Below, piece by piece: positions 52,501 through 58,658 of a stretch of 64,000 bases of DNA (the stretch's first letter is position 1; the number at the start of each line of letters is the position of its first letter). The position numbers and the translations under genes were made by a program. The stretch is taken from assembly GCA_018268715.1 (NCBI GenBank), contig JAFDVZ010000007.1, positions 248,001 through 312,000 of the forward strand, in the 5' to 3' direction. The DNA is from Acidobacteriota bacterium. Lineage in GTDB: Bacteria > Acidobacteriota > Terriglobia > Bryobacterales > Bryobacteraceae. Below the pieces are notes generated by a model, which had not been told where the DNA came from, searched no databases, and worked only from the letters and a program-made list of their open reading frames with translations.

Positions 52501-55314
52501 TGCGCCGGGGGTGTTGAACACCACGTTGCTGAAGGTGGCGACTCCGTTCACGGCGTTGGCGGTCAGGGTTCCGGACACGCCCGTCGGTGTCGAGGTCAGG
52601 GTCACCTTATTGGTTGCCGGATAGACCGCGCCGGCCGGGTCCTCCAAAAGCACCTGAAACGAGGTCAAGGCCGTACCAGCCGCTCCGGTGGACGGGGGAC
52701 CGGAGGAGAAGGTCATCTTCGAGACGCCGTCCTGCCCGACCTGGACGCCGACCCCTCCGCCGCTGTCGATGATCACGAGGTCGGTGGAGCCATCGCCGTT
52801 GTAGTCGCCTACGGCCACCGCCGTGGGAGCGTTGGCGGAAACCGTGGTGGTGGTGAATGAGCCGGAGCCCGGTTTGATGAGGGTGACCCCGCCGTCCCAG
52901 AAGTTCGCCACCGCGACGCTCATGACTCCGTCGCCCGTGAAATCGCCGAGGGTGAGCGAAATCGGATTCGTGCCCACTTTTACGGGGCTGCCGGCCATCT
53001 GCGTGAAGCGGCCCGCGCCGTCGCCGGAAAAGAACGACACGTTATTGCTGTCGTAGTTCGCGGTGGCCAGGTCCAGCTTGCCGTCGCCGTCGAAGTCCGC
53101 CGCCACGATGGACTGCGGATTGGCGCCGGTGGCGAATGGGCTTCCGGGAGCGGCGCTGAAACCGCCCGACCCGTTGCCGAGCAGGATGGTGACGGTGTTT
53201 CCCGTCCGGCCCAGGATCTGATCGGTGCTGTCGGCGATCGCCAGGTCGGCTTTTCCGTCGCCATTGAAATCGGCGATGGCGATGGAGTGCGGCAGCACTC
53301 CGGCCGCGTACTCCACTCCGGCGCTGAAGCCGGCCCCGTTGTTCAGCAGCACCATCACTTTGTCGTTTTCCTGGTCGGTGACGACCAGGTCCGGCTTGCC
53401 GTCGTGATTGAAGTCGCCGACGCGGACTTCCGTTGCGACTCCGCCGACCGAAATCGGGCTATAGCTCGCCGCGGTGAATCCACCCTGTCCGTTGCCCAGC
53501 AGGACGGACACGTTCATACCGTTCACGGATGCGACGGCCAGGTCCATCTTGCCATCCTGATTAAAGTCGCCGGTGGCGATGCCTTGCGGTTTCGCGCCGA
53601 CGGAGACCGGGCTGCCGGCCGGCTGGCTGAATCCGCCCTGTCCGTCTCCCAGAAGGATGGTGACGTTGTCGGAGCCGGCGTTGGCGATCGCCATGTCGGT
53701 CTTCAAATCGCCGTTGAAGTCCCCGTTGGTTACTGCGTAAGCCAGGTTTCCGGCGGAAGCTGTCCCCGTGGCGGTCTGGTAGGAGACCACGCCGTTGGCC
53801 TGGATGTTCAGCGATGTTTTTGACGAGACGCTGGCGGCGTAGGTGGAGTTGCCGGGGTAGAGGACCCACAGCGAGTGGGGTCCGAACGGGAGTAGCTTCG
53901 TGACCAGCGAAGTCGCGGCCCCGTTGACCGGCGAGGAGCCCAGGATGGTTTCGCCATCGTAGAAGGTGACGCGCCCGGTTGCCGCCGACGGCGTCACATA
54001 GGTGGTCAGCGTCACACTGTCGCCGAGGGTCGCGGTCCCGCCTGGCGACACCAGCAGGGTGGTGGTGGTGGCGGTCAGCGCCTTGGGGGAGTACAGGTCG
54101 GCGGTGACGCCGGCGCCGGAGCGCTTATTGTCGCCAAGGTACGGGCTGGCGGTCACCACCGCGGCGAAGTCGACGCGGGAAACCGAGGGGGCCCGCTTGC
54201 CCTGGACGGTTACCCCGGCCATGTACAGGTCGCCGCCCGGGGCAGCGGCCATCGCGGCGGGTTTCGACTCCGGCCCATAGGCGCCTTCAATCAGTTTGCC
54301 TTCCACGCTGAAACGGGCAAAATAGCTCGCGCCCGAGCCGGTTCCCGAGCCTGCCAGGGGGAGATCCCAGGCGTTGGTCCAACCGGCGAAGACCGGATTC
54401 CCCTGGGGATCGAAGGCGAGGGCGTTCGCTTCGGTGCTGCCGTGTCCGCCGAAGTAGGTGGCCCATTCGACGCCGGACTTTCCAATACGAGCGAGCCATG
54501 CATCGCTGACTCCGGCCAGGCGGCCCTGGTGGGCGGCGCGAGCGGGGAAATCCGGCGATCCGGTGGCGCCCGCCGCATAGACGTCGCCGTTCGGTCCAAT
54601 GGCGACCGCACGGGCTTCATCCGGCAGCCCCGTTCCACCCTGCAACAGGGGAGCATCCCAGCCGGGCGCTGCTCCGCTGGCGTTCATTGACAGTCTGGAT
54701 ACGTAGGCGCCCCGCTCCGACCGTCCGGCGACATAGAGCGAACCGTCGGCTGAGGCGGCGAGCGCGCGCACGGGTCCCGGCGGGGTCGCGCTCCAGCCGT
54801 CCTCCTGGATGACGAAGTCGTCGCCGGCCAGGTAAATCTCCCCATCGGCCGCCAACGTGATGGCCTGTACCGGCCGGGCCAGGGGCCTCCATGCCGACAG
54901 CTTGCCCTCCGAGTCAAGCGTCGCGTGGAAGCCCTGTTCCCGCCCGTTGACCCACACGGTTCCGACCGCGTGCAGGTCACCGTCGTCATCGACGGCCAGC
55001 GCATTCACCGCATCCTGGACACCCCTTCCAAGCAGGCTGTGGAAAACCTCGGCGTGATCCCCGGAAGCGGTTTTCGTCACCCAGGCGTGGTTGCCGCCGC
55101 CCAGGTACAAGGCGCCGTCTTTTGAGAAGGCAATCGCCCTGGCAGGGAGTCCGGCCGCGAGGGCCCCGTCGTCCAGTCCACTCCAGGCGGACCCGATCCG
55201 CTCGACCGTCACGCCAGTCAGCGAGGCGGCGGTTTTGTCCGCCGTCAGCCGGGGGACCTGCGACAGCGCAGCGACGAAGAGCGCGACGACGAGGAGTGTT
55301 TTACGGAGAATCAT
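40513..55314 (-). CDS. Giant 4,933-residue exported repeat protein
   Basis: The start is ATG 55314, giving the signal peptide ILRKTLLVVALFVAALSQV. Approximate domains: 25-410, a beta-propeller-like region with SBBP-type repeats (DGSLYVAG, NGDVYAAG, QGNPVFAGWT); 420-510, a bacterial Ig-like domain; 512-860, seven FG-GAP/VCBS repeats (DFNGDGKAD type), the number needed for one seven-bladed propeller with calcium loops; 867-4548, about 40 Ig-like repeats of about 91 residues (KLAFTTQP ... GNYTLTA); then a divergent Ig-like unit and a strand-rich region; and 4876-4933, two EF-hand loops (DYNDDGAVNAAD, DINGDGAVDLTD), as in dockerin. Very low in Cys, Lys and charge within the repeats. It is likely a secreted or surface-bound adhesin or fibre. 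Confidence 0.88.
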   Translation of the reverse strand: MILRKTLLVVALFVAALSQVPRLTADKTAASLTGVTVERIGSAWSGLDDGALAAGLPARAIAFSKDGALYLGGGNHAWVTKTASGDHAEVFHSLLGRGVQDAVNALAVDDDGDLHAVGTVWVNGREQGFHATLDSEGKLSAWRPLARPVQAITLAADGEIYLAGDDFVIQEDGWSATPPGPVRALAASADGSLYVAGRSERGAYVSRLSMNASGAAPGWDAPLLQGGTGLPDEARAVAIGPNGDVYAAGATGSPDFPARAAHQGRLAGVSDAWLARIGKSGVEWATYFGGHGSTEANALAFDPQGNPVFAGWTNAWDLPLAGSGTGSGASYFARFSVEGKLIEGAYGPESKPAAMAAAPGGDLYMAGVTVQGKRAPSVSRVDFAAVVTASPYLGDNKRSGAGVTADLYSPKALTATTTTLLVSPGGTATLGDSVTLTTYVTPSAATGRVTFYDGETILGSSPVNGAATSLVTKLLPFGPHSLWVLYPGNSTYAASVSSKTSLNIQANGVVSYQTATGTASAGNLAYAVTNGDFNGDLKTDMAIANAGSDNVTILLGDGQGGFSQPAGSPVSVGAKPQGIATGDFNQDGKMDLAVASVNGMNVSVLLGNGQGGFTAASYSPISVGGVATEVRVGDFNHDGKPDLVVTDQENDKVMVLLNNGAGFSAGVEYAAGVLPHSIAIADFNGDGKADLAIADSTDQILGRTGNTVTILLGNGSGGFSAAPGSPFATGANPQSIVAADFDGDGKLDLATANYDSNNVSFFSGDGAGRFTQMAGSPVKVGTNPISLTLGDFTGDGVMSVAVANFWDGGVTLIKPGSGSFTTTTVSANAPTAVAVGDYNGDGSTDLVIIDSGGGVGVQVGQDGVSKMTFSSGPPSTGAAGTALTSFQVLLEDPAGAVYPATNKVTLTSTPTGVSGTLTANAVNGVATFSNVVFNTPGAYTLTAASSGLTSIVSPSITVSAGAPATLSFSTQPSNTATGAAISPSVVVQLKDSLGNLTTSTQAVTITSTPTGVGGATTVNAVSGAATFSNLTFNSPGAYTLTATSASVTAATSHTFTVTSVATKLAFTTQPSNGYTGQALTPAPQVSVLDGAGNVVSSSTAAITIGSTTVNAVAGVATFSDLVFNTTGTRALVATASGLTTATSNSFTISNPPAKLAFSTQPPTTATAGATFSAVVQVQDSTGAVSTGSSAAVTIGSTTVNAVSGVATFSSLVFNTAGSYTLTATSSGLTSAVSNSITINPGAAAKVAFTATPSSGISSQALTPAVTAVIQDAYGNTTTSTALVTLSSTPTGATGTLTVAAVAGVATFSNVIFNSTGSYTLTAASTGLTSAVSPSFNIGPAGPAKLAFITQPPSTVTAGATFGAAVQIQDANGNLYNASTAAVTIGSTTVNAVAGVATFSNLSITTAGTSTLTAASSGLTSAVSNSITVTAAAASKLAFSTQPPSTATAGTAFGAAVQVQDAYGNPLTTSTAPVTIGSTTVNAAAGVATFSSLVLNTAGTFTLTATSSGLTSAVSNQITVSAGAAAKLAFSVQPPPTGTSGTAFGASVQVQDANGNLVTTSTAPVTIGSTTVNASAGVATFSITYNTAGTYTLTAASPGLTSATSTQIVISAAPPAKLAFSVPPGAAASGAAQNVTVQVQDANGNPVTSTASITLTSSPSGYSATQSAVNGVAAFSVTLTAAGSYTLTASSSGLTSATSGAFVISAAAAAKLAITTLPPTATAGSAFTAKVQVQDASGNAVTTSTAPITIGSTTVNAVNGVATFSNLVFTVAGSQTVTATSPGLATATGTLTIYGSTPVSMTFSTPPVDVIAGQFQTVVVSLLDVYGNTASPVGYPAVTLTSTPSGLTGLGTKNAPFGTASFINLYSNSTGTYTLTATSSGLPSVTSNSFSITPGPASKLVFTTQPPSSVSLGAPFSAVVQVQDSKGNLVTTSTAAVTIGSSTVNAVGGVATFNNLVLSSTGVSTVTATSSGLNSATSTSITVNPPTPTRVVFTTQPSNGTAGQALSPTVVVKIEDDYGNVANSSATVVITSTPSGVAGNLSARASSGVASFPTLTFATAGAYTLTATSGSLASATSVSFNIVAGSGNKLVFTTQPPAGATAGAAFSVVVQVQDANGNLVTGSTAPVTIGSTTVNASGGVATFPNLVLNTAGTYSLTATSSGLTNAVSTPIVVTPAAASKLMFSTPPNSGTAGQALTPAVVVTISDPYGNAVDSSDAVTLASTPAGVSGTLSVNAVHGVATFPDLTFTDDNNYTLTASASGLPDAVSNQFTILPGAGASLVFTTQPPASAAAGATFSAVVQIQDANGNVATQSTAQVTIGAVSVKAVAGVATFQNLSISTAGTYTLTATSSGLANAVSTPIAIVPAAAAQLVFTTQPSSGTAGQPITPAPVVSIQDNFGNVVNSTAAVTIGSITVNAVAGVASFPNIVITTSGNYTLTASASGFTNVTSNQFTITPGSGSTMSFSTQPPASATAGASFSAVVQILDSNGNVATGSSAQVTIGSTTVNAVAGVATFSSLSLTTAGTYTLTATSSGLANAISTPITINPAAAKKLAFTIQPVSGTAGQALTPAPAVSIQDNYGNTVNSSASVKIGSTTVSAVAGVATFPNVVFTTTGNYTLTATSTGLTNAVSNQFTISAGSGSKLVFTTQPPASATAGATFSAVVAIQDSNGNVVTGSTAQVTIGSTSVSAVAGVATFSTLSFNTVGTYTLTATSTGLANATSNSITISAGAAAQLAFTTQPSSGTAGQALSPAPVVAVQDAYGNLVSSTAAVTIGSTTVNAIAGSAKFSNLVFSTAGNYTLTATASGLTSAVSNAFTISAGTGKKLVFTTQPPTTGIAGVAFGAVVQVQDANGNLVTSSSARVTIGSLSVFASGGVATFTNLVLTTAGSYTLTATSTGLTSATSSSITIVGGDASQLAFTVQPTSTTAGSALSPAPKVTVLDAYGNPVNSAAVITIDPVSVAASNGVATFSSLALTTAGTYTLTATSPGLASAVSNSFTISAATAYQLGFSTEPPSSVTAGASFGASVQVQDRYGNLVSSASKSITIGSTSRTTVSGVATFTNLQLTTAGVYTLTATASAVISAVSTPVTVTPALAAKLAFAVQPTSGTAGDALSPAPAVAIQDTYGNVVASTSGVTIGSTTVNAVAGVATFPNLVYTTAGTFTLTATSPGLTSAVSNQFTITAASGSKLAFSTQPPASKTAGATFSAVVQVQDSNGNVVAGSTAAITIGSTTVNAVAGVATFSSLSIATAGTYTLTATSPGLSNAVSTSITITAATASKLVFTTQPGSGTAGQPLSPAPVVQVQDAYGNLTKSTVSVTAGTSTVTSVSGVATFSNVVFTTAGNYTLTASSSGLASAVSDPFTISPGNGSKLAFTTQPPATGTAGVAFGAVVQIQDSNGNLVSGSTAQVTIGSTSVNAVGGVATFNNLVYNTVGSYRLTATASGFTSATSTRITIDAAQASQLAFTTQPASGTAGQSLSPAPVVQIQDAFGNLVNATAAVTIGSTTVNAVAGVATFPNLVFNTAGNYTLTAASPGLASAVSNPFTISASTGASLAFSTQPPASGTAGTPFTAVVQVQDSNGNVVTGSTAQITIGSTTLNAVAGVATFSNLVFNAAGVYTLTATSTGLGSAVSTSITIGAAAPSQLVFTTQPGSGTAGQALSPAPAVTIEDAFGNIVNSTAPVTIDQTTVNAVAGVATFSNYVLNTAGNYTLTATSPGLLSDTSDLFTISAGNGSKLVFSTQPPSTGTAGATFSAVVQIQDANGNVVTGSTAQVTIGAASVNAVAGVATFSSLVFNTAGTYILTATSSGFTSASSTPITIGAASASQLVFTTQPTSGTAGQALSPAPAVTIKDAFGNVVASTAAVTIGSATVNAVAGVAAFPNLVFNTAGNYTLTATSPSLISATSNQFTITAASGSKLTFTTQPPATGVAGVPFGAVVQVQDSNGNLVTGSTAQVTIGATTVNAVAGVATFSNLVLNTAGAYTLTAASSGFTSAVSTSITIAAAAASQLAFSTQPASGTAGQALSPAPAVTIKDSFGNTVASTAAVTIGSTTVNAVAGVAVFPNLVFNTAGNYTVTATSPGLTSATSNQFTITAASGSKLAFTTQPPSTGTAGVPFGAVVQVQDSNGNLVTGSTAQVTIGSTTVNAVGGVATFSNLVYNTAGTYTLTASSSGFTSVASTSITIAAAAANRLAFTIQPTSGTAGQALSPAPAVAIKDSFGNTVTSTAAVTIGSTTVNAVAGVAAFPNLVFNTAGAYTLTAASPGLTSATSNQFTVTAASGSKLVFTTQPPVTATAGVPFSAVVQVQDSNGNVVNSTAAVSIGSTTVNAVAGVAAFPSLSFNVVGAYSLTATSPGLATATSRQFTITAASASKLAFVTQPPPAGTAGQVLAPAPVVAVRDSFGNVVDSTAPITIGATTVTAVAGVAAFPSIAFSTPGTYTLTASSPGFASITSNQFSINAASGNRLVFSTQPPATGTAGVTFTAVVQLQDPSGNIINSSAPVTIPGFTVNAIGGVAAFTKLGYNTAGTYVLTATASGFANATSTPITINPAAPSSMAVVSGNNQSATVTAAFAAPLVVKLTDPFGNAVPNKPVAFSVVSNRGASASLSASSAVTDSAGRASVTATANGVADGYTVTASTGSITTSFALANTAGQATVSSVTAVTANGAYGTGAVITIAVHFTAPVTVTGTPQLALNSGGVASYAGGGGTSALLFAYVVGAGQTSAHLDYASANALSLNGGAIGAGMAALTLPAPAAAGSLGANSAIIIDTTSLAVTSVEALFGGQSYKLAAGGRSRLPWLITGVRVTFNRPVAAAEASSLGGVVSAGLSGVGTNTLTWTTTALPSGVYTLTLAGSGAAAIQDAAGNALGASAGFSQAIRILVADYNDDGAVNAADQTGVNLARGSAYDLFADINGDGAVDLTDVQLVRARMGSALN
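41670..52716. repeat. Eleven-kb tandem repeat array with 546-bp higher-order period
   Basis: About 40 Ig-like repeat units of about 273 bp. Two alternating types form a 546-bp (182-residue) pair: one with GTAGQALSPAPAV, the other with TAGVPFGAVVQVQ. The landmark CCGCGGTT or its variant recurs at 42711, 43257, 43803, 44349, 44895, 45441 and 45987, exactly 546 bp apart each time. Units near the N-terminal end (about 49700-52716) are more divergent and vary in length. Confidence 0.9.
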
Positions 55315-55372
55315 GTGGGGGTGTCTCCGGATAGTACTTAGAGGACGGCCCGGCAGAAAAGGGAAAGGGTGG

Positions 55373-55386
55373 GGCAAGGCCTTGCC
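55373..55386. promoter_or_regulatory. Palindrome GGCAAGGCCTTGCC in divergent control region
   Basis: A perfect 14-bp palindrome 59 bases before the giant gene and 93 before the HTH regulator. TTGCC half-sites recur at 55397-55401 and 55407-55411, the last overlapping the candidate -35 of the regulator gene. It is a candidate operator for the regulator encoded next door. Confidence 0.45.
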
Positions 55387-55406
55387 TACGAAGGACTTGC
55401 CCCTGA

Positions 55407-55436
55407 TTGCCCGAGTTTGTCCCGGTTTGGTATTCT
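55407..55436 (+). promoter_or_regulatory. Candidate promoter TTGCCC-N18-TATTCT
   Basis: TTGCCC (55407-55412) and TATTCT (55431-55436), 18 bases apart, lie ahead of the HTH/propeller gene; transcription would begin near 55443, giving a leader of about 36 bases. It is a moderate match to sigma-70 consensus. Confidence 0.35.
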
Positions 55437-55478
55437 TTGAATTCAGCGCAAGAACCGAGGCTTGAGGGACAGGGACAC

Positions 55479-57566
55479 GTGGAACCGGACCGGCTCGACT
55501 CCTGGAAGGAGATCGCTGCCTATCTGCAACGAGACGTTAAGACGGTCCGCAGATGGGAAAAGAGCCTGGGGCTGCCCGTTCACCGGCTGCAGCGAGAGAA
55601 GTTGGACGCCGTCTTCGCCCTGCGGAGCGAAATCGACGCGTGGCTCGAGACTCGGACCCAGAAGGGCACTCGCCCGCTGGCGCGTCCTGAGGCGGCCGAC
55701 ACTCCTACTCTAGCTTACACTAACCATCCATCCGAAGGTACTATGCCCTCTCCGGTTGAGGGGGTAGCTGAGGGGGCGACGGCGGTCGATGACGCTCCGC
55801 CGGATTCTTCGGCTCAACGGTCAACCTCACGTATCCTGTTGTGGTGCGTTCTGCTGGTCGTCGTATTGGCGACGGGTGCTGCCGTGGCCTTCTGGCGGTC
55901 GCGCCCGGTGAAACGGCTCGACCGTGTCTTTGCCTTCAACCCGGTTGTGGACCTTGGGGGGCGCCCGGTGGTGGCCTCGGCTATCTCCTTGAACGGGAAG
56001 AGGATCGCCTACGCTTCCGACGATTCCGTGGTGCGCTTTCGCGATCTGGAAGGCGCTGAGCTGGCCACCGTATCCCTGCCGCAAGGCTGGCGGATCAGAC
56101 AGATTGTCTGGCTGGCGGACGGCTCGGGTGTCATAGTCAGTGCGGGAGTTGCCGAGGAAGGCGGGACGCAAGCGGTCTGGCGGTTGGCGGCGAACGGTGG
56201 AGCGGCCCATCCTGTGGCGGAAAACGCGGCCTGGGGGGCTCCGTCTCCCGATGGAGGGAGCGTCGCCTTTGTCGACAGCCGTCAACCCGGCATTCGGGTG
56301 GCCGGTTCCGGATCCGTGCGCGGCGTCGTCAGTTTTCCGGCCGGCGAAACGGTGCGGGCGCTGAATTGGTCGGTGGACGGGCGGCGCATCTCCTACCAGC
56401 GGGCGACGCCGGCGGGCGCGGCCGGATCCGCAGCGCCAGAGAATCGCATTGAAACCGTCGACGTCGCCAGCGGTAAAGTGACAGCCATCGCGCCGGGCGT
56501 TGTGGCGGGGTACGCCTGCCGGTTGCCGGACGGACGGCTCCTGTTTTCCGGCCATCCGGCGGGTGGCGACGGCGGAATCTGGGAGGTGCGGACGGATTCC
56601 GCCACCGGCGCTTTCCTCAACGGGCCGAAGAAGGTGCTCGACCGTGAATCGGTGGGCGGCCTGAGCTCCACCTGGGACGGGAAGCACCTGATGGGAGTGG
56701 GGACGCGGATCAAAGCGGACGTCTACATCGGCGCGATGGAGTTTCCGGGGCCGCGCCTGACCGGCGTGCGGAACGTCACCGGCGGCCGCGGCGGTGGAAA
56801 CAACTACGTGCAGGGGTGGACGCCGGATAGCGCCAGCGTGATCTTCACCACCACGCGCCATGGCACGCGAGACGTGTACCGGCAGGGTCTTCAGGATAGC
56901 CTCCCCCGCCCGGTTGTGGCCACGCCGCTCGAGGAATTTCTGGCGCAAACCACCTCCGATGGACAGTGGCTGCTGTTCGCCTCCAAGGCGGCCAGGAACG
57001 ACCCGAGCACGCTGCGTCGCATCGGGATGGGCGGCGGTGCGCCGGAGGATGTGCCGATCGGCGGACCGCTCGACGAATTCCGGTGTCCCACCGATCCGGG
57101 CCGCAATTGCGTCCTGCGCACCATCGAGAACGGCTTCTTTATCTTTTGGGAGCTCGATCCGGCGCGCGGGAAAGTCCGTCAACTGTCGATTGTTCAGCAG
57201 GTTCCGTCGATTCTGGGGGATTGGGGACTCTCCGCCGACGGCATGCGTGTGGCCATCCCGATCCACGACCGGAACGAAGCGCGGCTGCGGGTGCTGGCCA
57301 ATGGGGCCGACACGGTGACGGATGTGGAGTTGTCCGGACTCTCGGCGCTGCGGGGCGTCCACTGGGCGTCGGATGGCAAGGGCTGGTACGTGACCACCGA
57401 GCGCCACTTGAAGTCCTCGCTCTACTACGTGGAGGCCTCTGGCGCGTCGCATCTGCTGCGCGAGATCGATGGCGCGAGTTGGGGCATCCCGTCGCCGGAC
57501 GGGAAGTTACTCGCTTTTGTGGATTACGTACAGGGCCTTGGCGGCTGGTTGTTCGACCGGGATTGA
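55479..57566 (+). CDS. Membrane-anchored HTH regulator with periplasmic beta-propeller
   Basis: A 695-residue protein starting at GTG 55479, preceded by GAGGGACAGGG. Residues about 5-60 are an acidobacterial MerR-like/excisionase-like HTH (DSWKEIAAYLQRDVKTVRRW, then EKSLGLPVHR). A Pro/Ala-rich linker leads to one membrane helix, ILLWCVLLVVVLATGAAVAF (about 118-137). The remainder is a TolB/WD40-type propeller (GRPVVASAISLNGKRIAYAS, SPDGGSVAFVDS, SPDGKLLAFVDY). The topology predicts DNA binding inside and sensing outside, like ToxR-type one-component regulators. It is divergent from the giant repeat gene, which is its most likely target. Confidence 0.85.
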   Translation: MEPDRLDSWKEIAAYLQRDVKTVRRWEKSLGLPVHRLQREKLDAVFALRSEIDAWLETRTQKGTRPLARPEAADTPTLAYTNHPSEGTMPSPVEGVAEGATAVDDAPPDSSAQRSTSRILLWCVLLVVVLATGAAVAFWRSRPVKRLDRVFAFNPVVDLGGRPVVASAISLNGKRIAYASDDSVVRFRDLEGAELATVSLPQGWRIRQIVWLADGSGVIVSAGVAEEGGTQAVWRLAANGGAAHPVAENAAWGAPSPDGGSVAFVDSRQPGIRVAGSGSVRGVVSFPAGETVRALNWSVDGRRISYQRATPAGAAGSAAPENRIETVDVASGKVTAIAPGVVAGYACRLPDGRLLFSGHPAGGDGGIWEVRTDSATGAFLNGPKKVLDRESVGGLSSTWDGKHLMGVGTRIKADVYIGAMEFPGPRLTGVRNVTGGRGGGNNYVQGWTPDSASVIFTTTRHGTRDVYRQGLQDSLPRPVVATPLEEFLAQTTSDGQWLLFASKAARNDPSTLRRIGMGGGAPEDVPIGGPLDEFRCPTDPGRNCVLRTIENGFFIFWELDPARGKVRQLSIVQQVPSILGDWGLSADGMRVAIPIHDRNEARLRVLANGADTVTDVELSGLSALRGVHWASDGKGWYVTTERHLKSSLYYVEASGASHLLREIDGASWGIPSPDGKLLAFVDYVQGLGGWLFDRD

Positions 57567-57575
57567 CCGAACGCG

Positions 57576-58085
57576 CTAGTGGCCGCCCTCGGCGTGTGCG
57601 ACCGGTTCCGCCTTCAATGGGAAGTTCGCGCCGGCCGGCAGCGGGACCAGCATCGATTCCTTGCGATAGATGAGCGTAGAGGTGTTGTAGCTTGCGATTT
57701 CAAAGCCGTGCCCGTGGGTGATGGCGTCGGTGGGGCAGGCTTCCACGCAATAGCCGCAGAAGATGCAGCGGCTGTAATCGATGTTGTAAATGTGGGCGTA
57801 CCGTTCGCCGCCGCTGATGCGCAACTTATCGGTGTTCTCGGCCGCTTCGATGTAGATGCACTCCACCGGGCAGGCGGCCGCGCACAGGAAGCAGGCCACG
57901 CACTTTTCCAGGCCGTTTTCATCGCGCTGCAATACGTGCACGCCACGATAGCGTTCCTGGAAATTCGGCGGCGCGTCGGGATAGTCTTCCGTCAGCGTGG
58001 GCTGCATCATCTCCTTGAAGGTGACGCCCATGCCCTTGGCGATGGCCGCGGCGGATCCGAGAACTTCCGAAATTTTCCCAGGCAT
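57576..58085 (-). CDS. nuoI: NADH-quinone oxidoreductase subunit I
   Basis: A 169-residue iron-sulfur protein with two complete 4Fe-4S motifs: Cys62, 65, 68 and 72 (CVACFLCAAACP) and Cys107, 110, 113 and 117 (CIFCGYCVEACP). These are clusters N6a/N6b, which pass electrons toward quinone in complex I. ERYRGVHVLQRDENG before the first motif is typical of NuoI. The other complex I subunits are not in this window; the neighbours are a peroxiredoxin upstream and a convergent regulator, so this nuoI stands outside a nuo operon. Confidence 0.92.
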   Translation of the reverse strand: MPGKISEVLGSAAAIAKGMGVTFKEMMQPTLTEDYPDAPPNFQERYRGVHVLQRDENGLEKCVACFLCAAACPVECIYIEAAENTDKLRISGGERYAHIYNIDYSRCIFCGYCVEACPTDAITHGHGFEIASYNTSTLIYRKESMLVPLPAGANFPLKAEPVAHAEGGH

Positions 58086-58174
58086 AGCTCTCCTCCAGAG
58101 TAGCGCACGCGCCCCCGGCGCTCAATTCAACTTCCTGGTCGGGAACTCCGCACGGGAGTTCAGTTTTTCGAGCC

Positions 58175-58639
58175 TCAACCAGCCCGGAATTCCGGGACTT
58201 TCTCGCCCGGCCGGAATGCCGGGACGCCGATTCTACATCCGATGGATTCGAGATCGCGCTTGCAGAAGCCAGTGCCGGACATGGAGATCTCGCCGGACGG
58301 CTCCACCAGGAACAGGGTCGGTACGTACTCGATGCCGTAACGGTTGCTGGCCGGATAGCCCCGCTCCTCTTCGTCGAGCAGGGTGGAGAACGTCACGCCG
58401 TATTCCTCGCGGAACTCGGAGGTGGCTTCGGCGTCGTCCTGCGAAACGCCGATCACTTCCAGTTGATTGCTGTGCGCCAGCCGCTCGAGGAAGGGGGCGG
58501 TCATCTGGCAGACCGGACAACTGATCTTGAAGAACGCTACGAGCGTTGGCTTAGACGCCGTGAAGTCACGGAGGGACTTCTCGTGGCCTTCGATGTCTCT
58601 CAGGTGGAAGTCAGGAGCGGATTCGCCGACGCCGAGCAT
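58175..58639 (-). CDS. Peroxiredoxin/TlpA-like thioredoxin-fold protein
   Basis: A 154-residue protein of the AhpC-TSA/TlpA superfamily. ATG 58639 begins MLGVGESAPDFHLRDIEG, the usual opening of the fold; the frame upstream reads as antisense-like. The redox site is FKISCPVCQMTAPFLERL (about 42-59), with CPVC giving a TlpA/ResA-like dithiol rather than the single peroxidatic Cys of classical Prx. IEYVPTLFLVEPSG contains the cis-Pro. No signal peptide is seen, so it is probably cytoplasmic. It lies 89 bases before nuoI on the same strand. Confidence 0.8.
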   Translation of the reverse strand: MLGVGESAPDFHLRDIEGHEKSLRDFTASKPTLVAFFKISCPVCQMTAPFLERLAHSNQLEVIGVSQDDAEATSEFREEYGVTFSTLLDEEERGYPASNRYGIEYVPTLFLVEPSGEISMSGTGFCKRDLESIGCRIGVPAFRPGEKVPEFRAG

Positions 58640-58658
58640 ACTCCTATCGTATGCGCTG

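Noticed and set aside
41670..52716. Periodic repeats considered as a CRISPR array or non-coding satellite
   Set aside because: Units of 273/546 bp are translated in one frame with conserved Ig-like residues; there are no short identical repeats with unique spacers.
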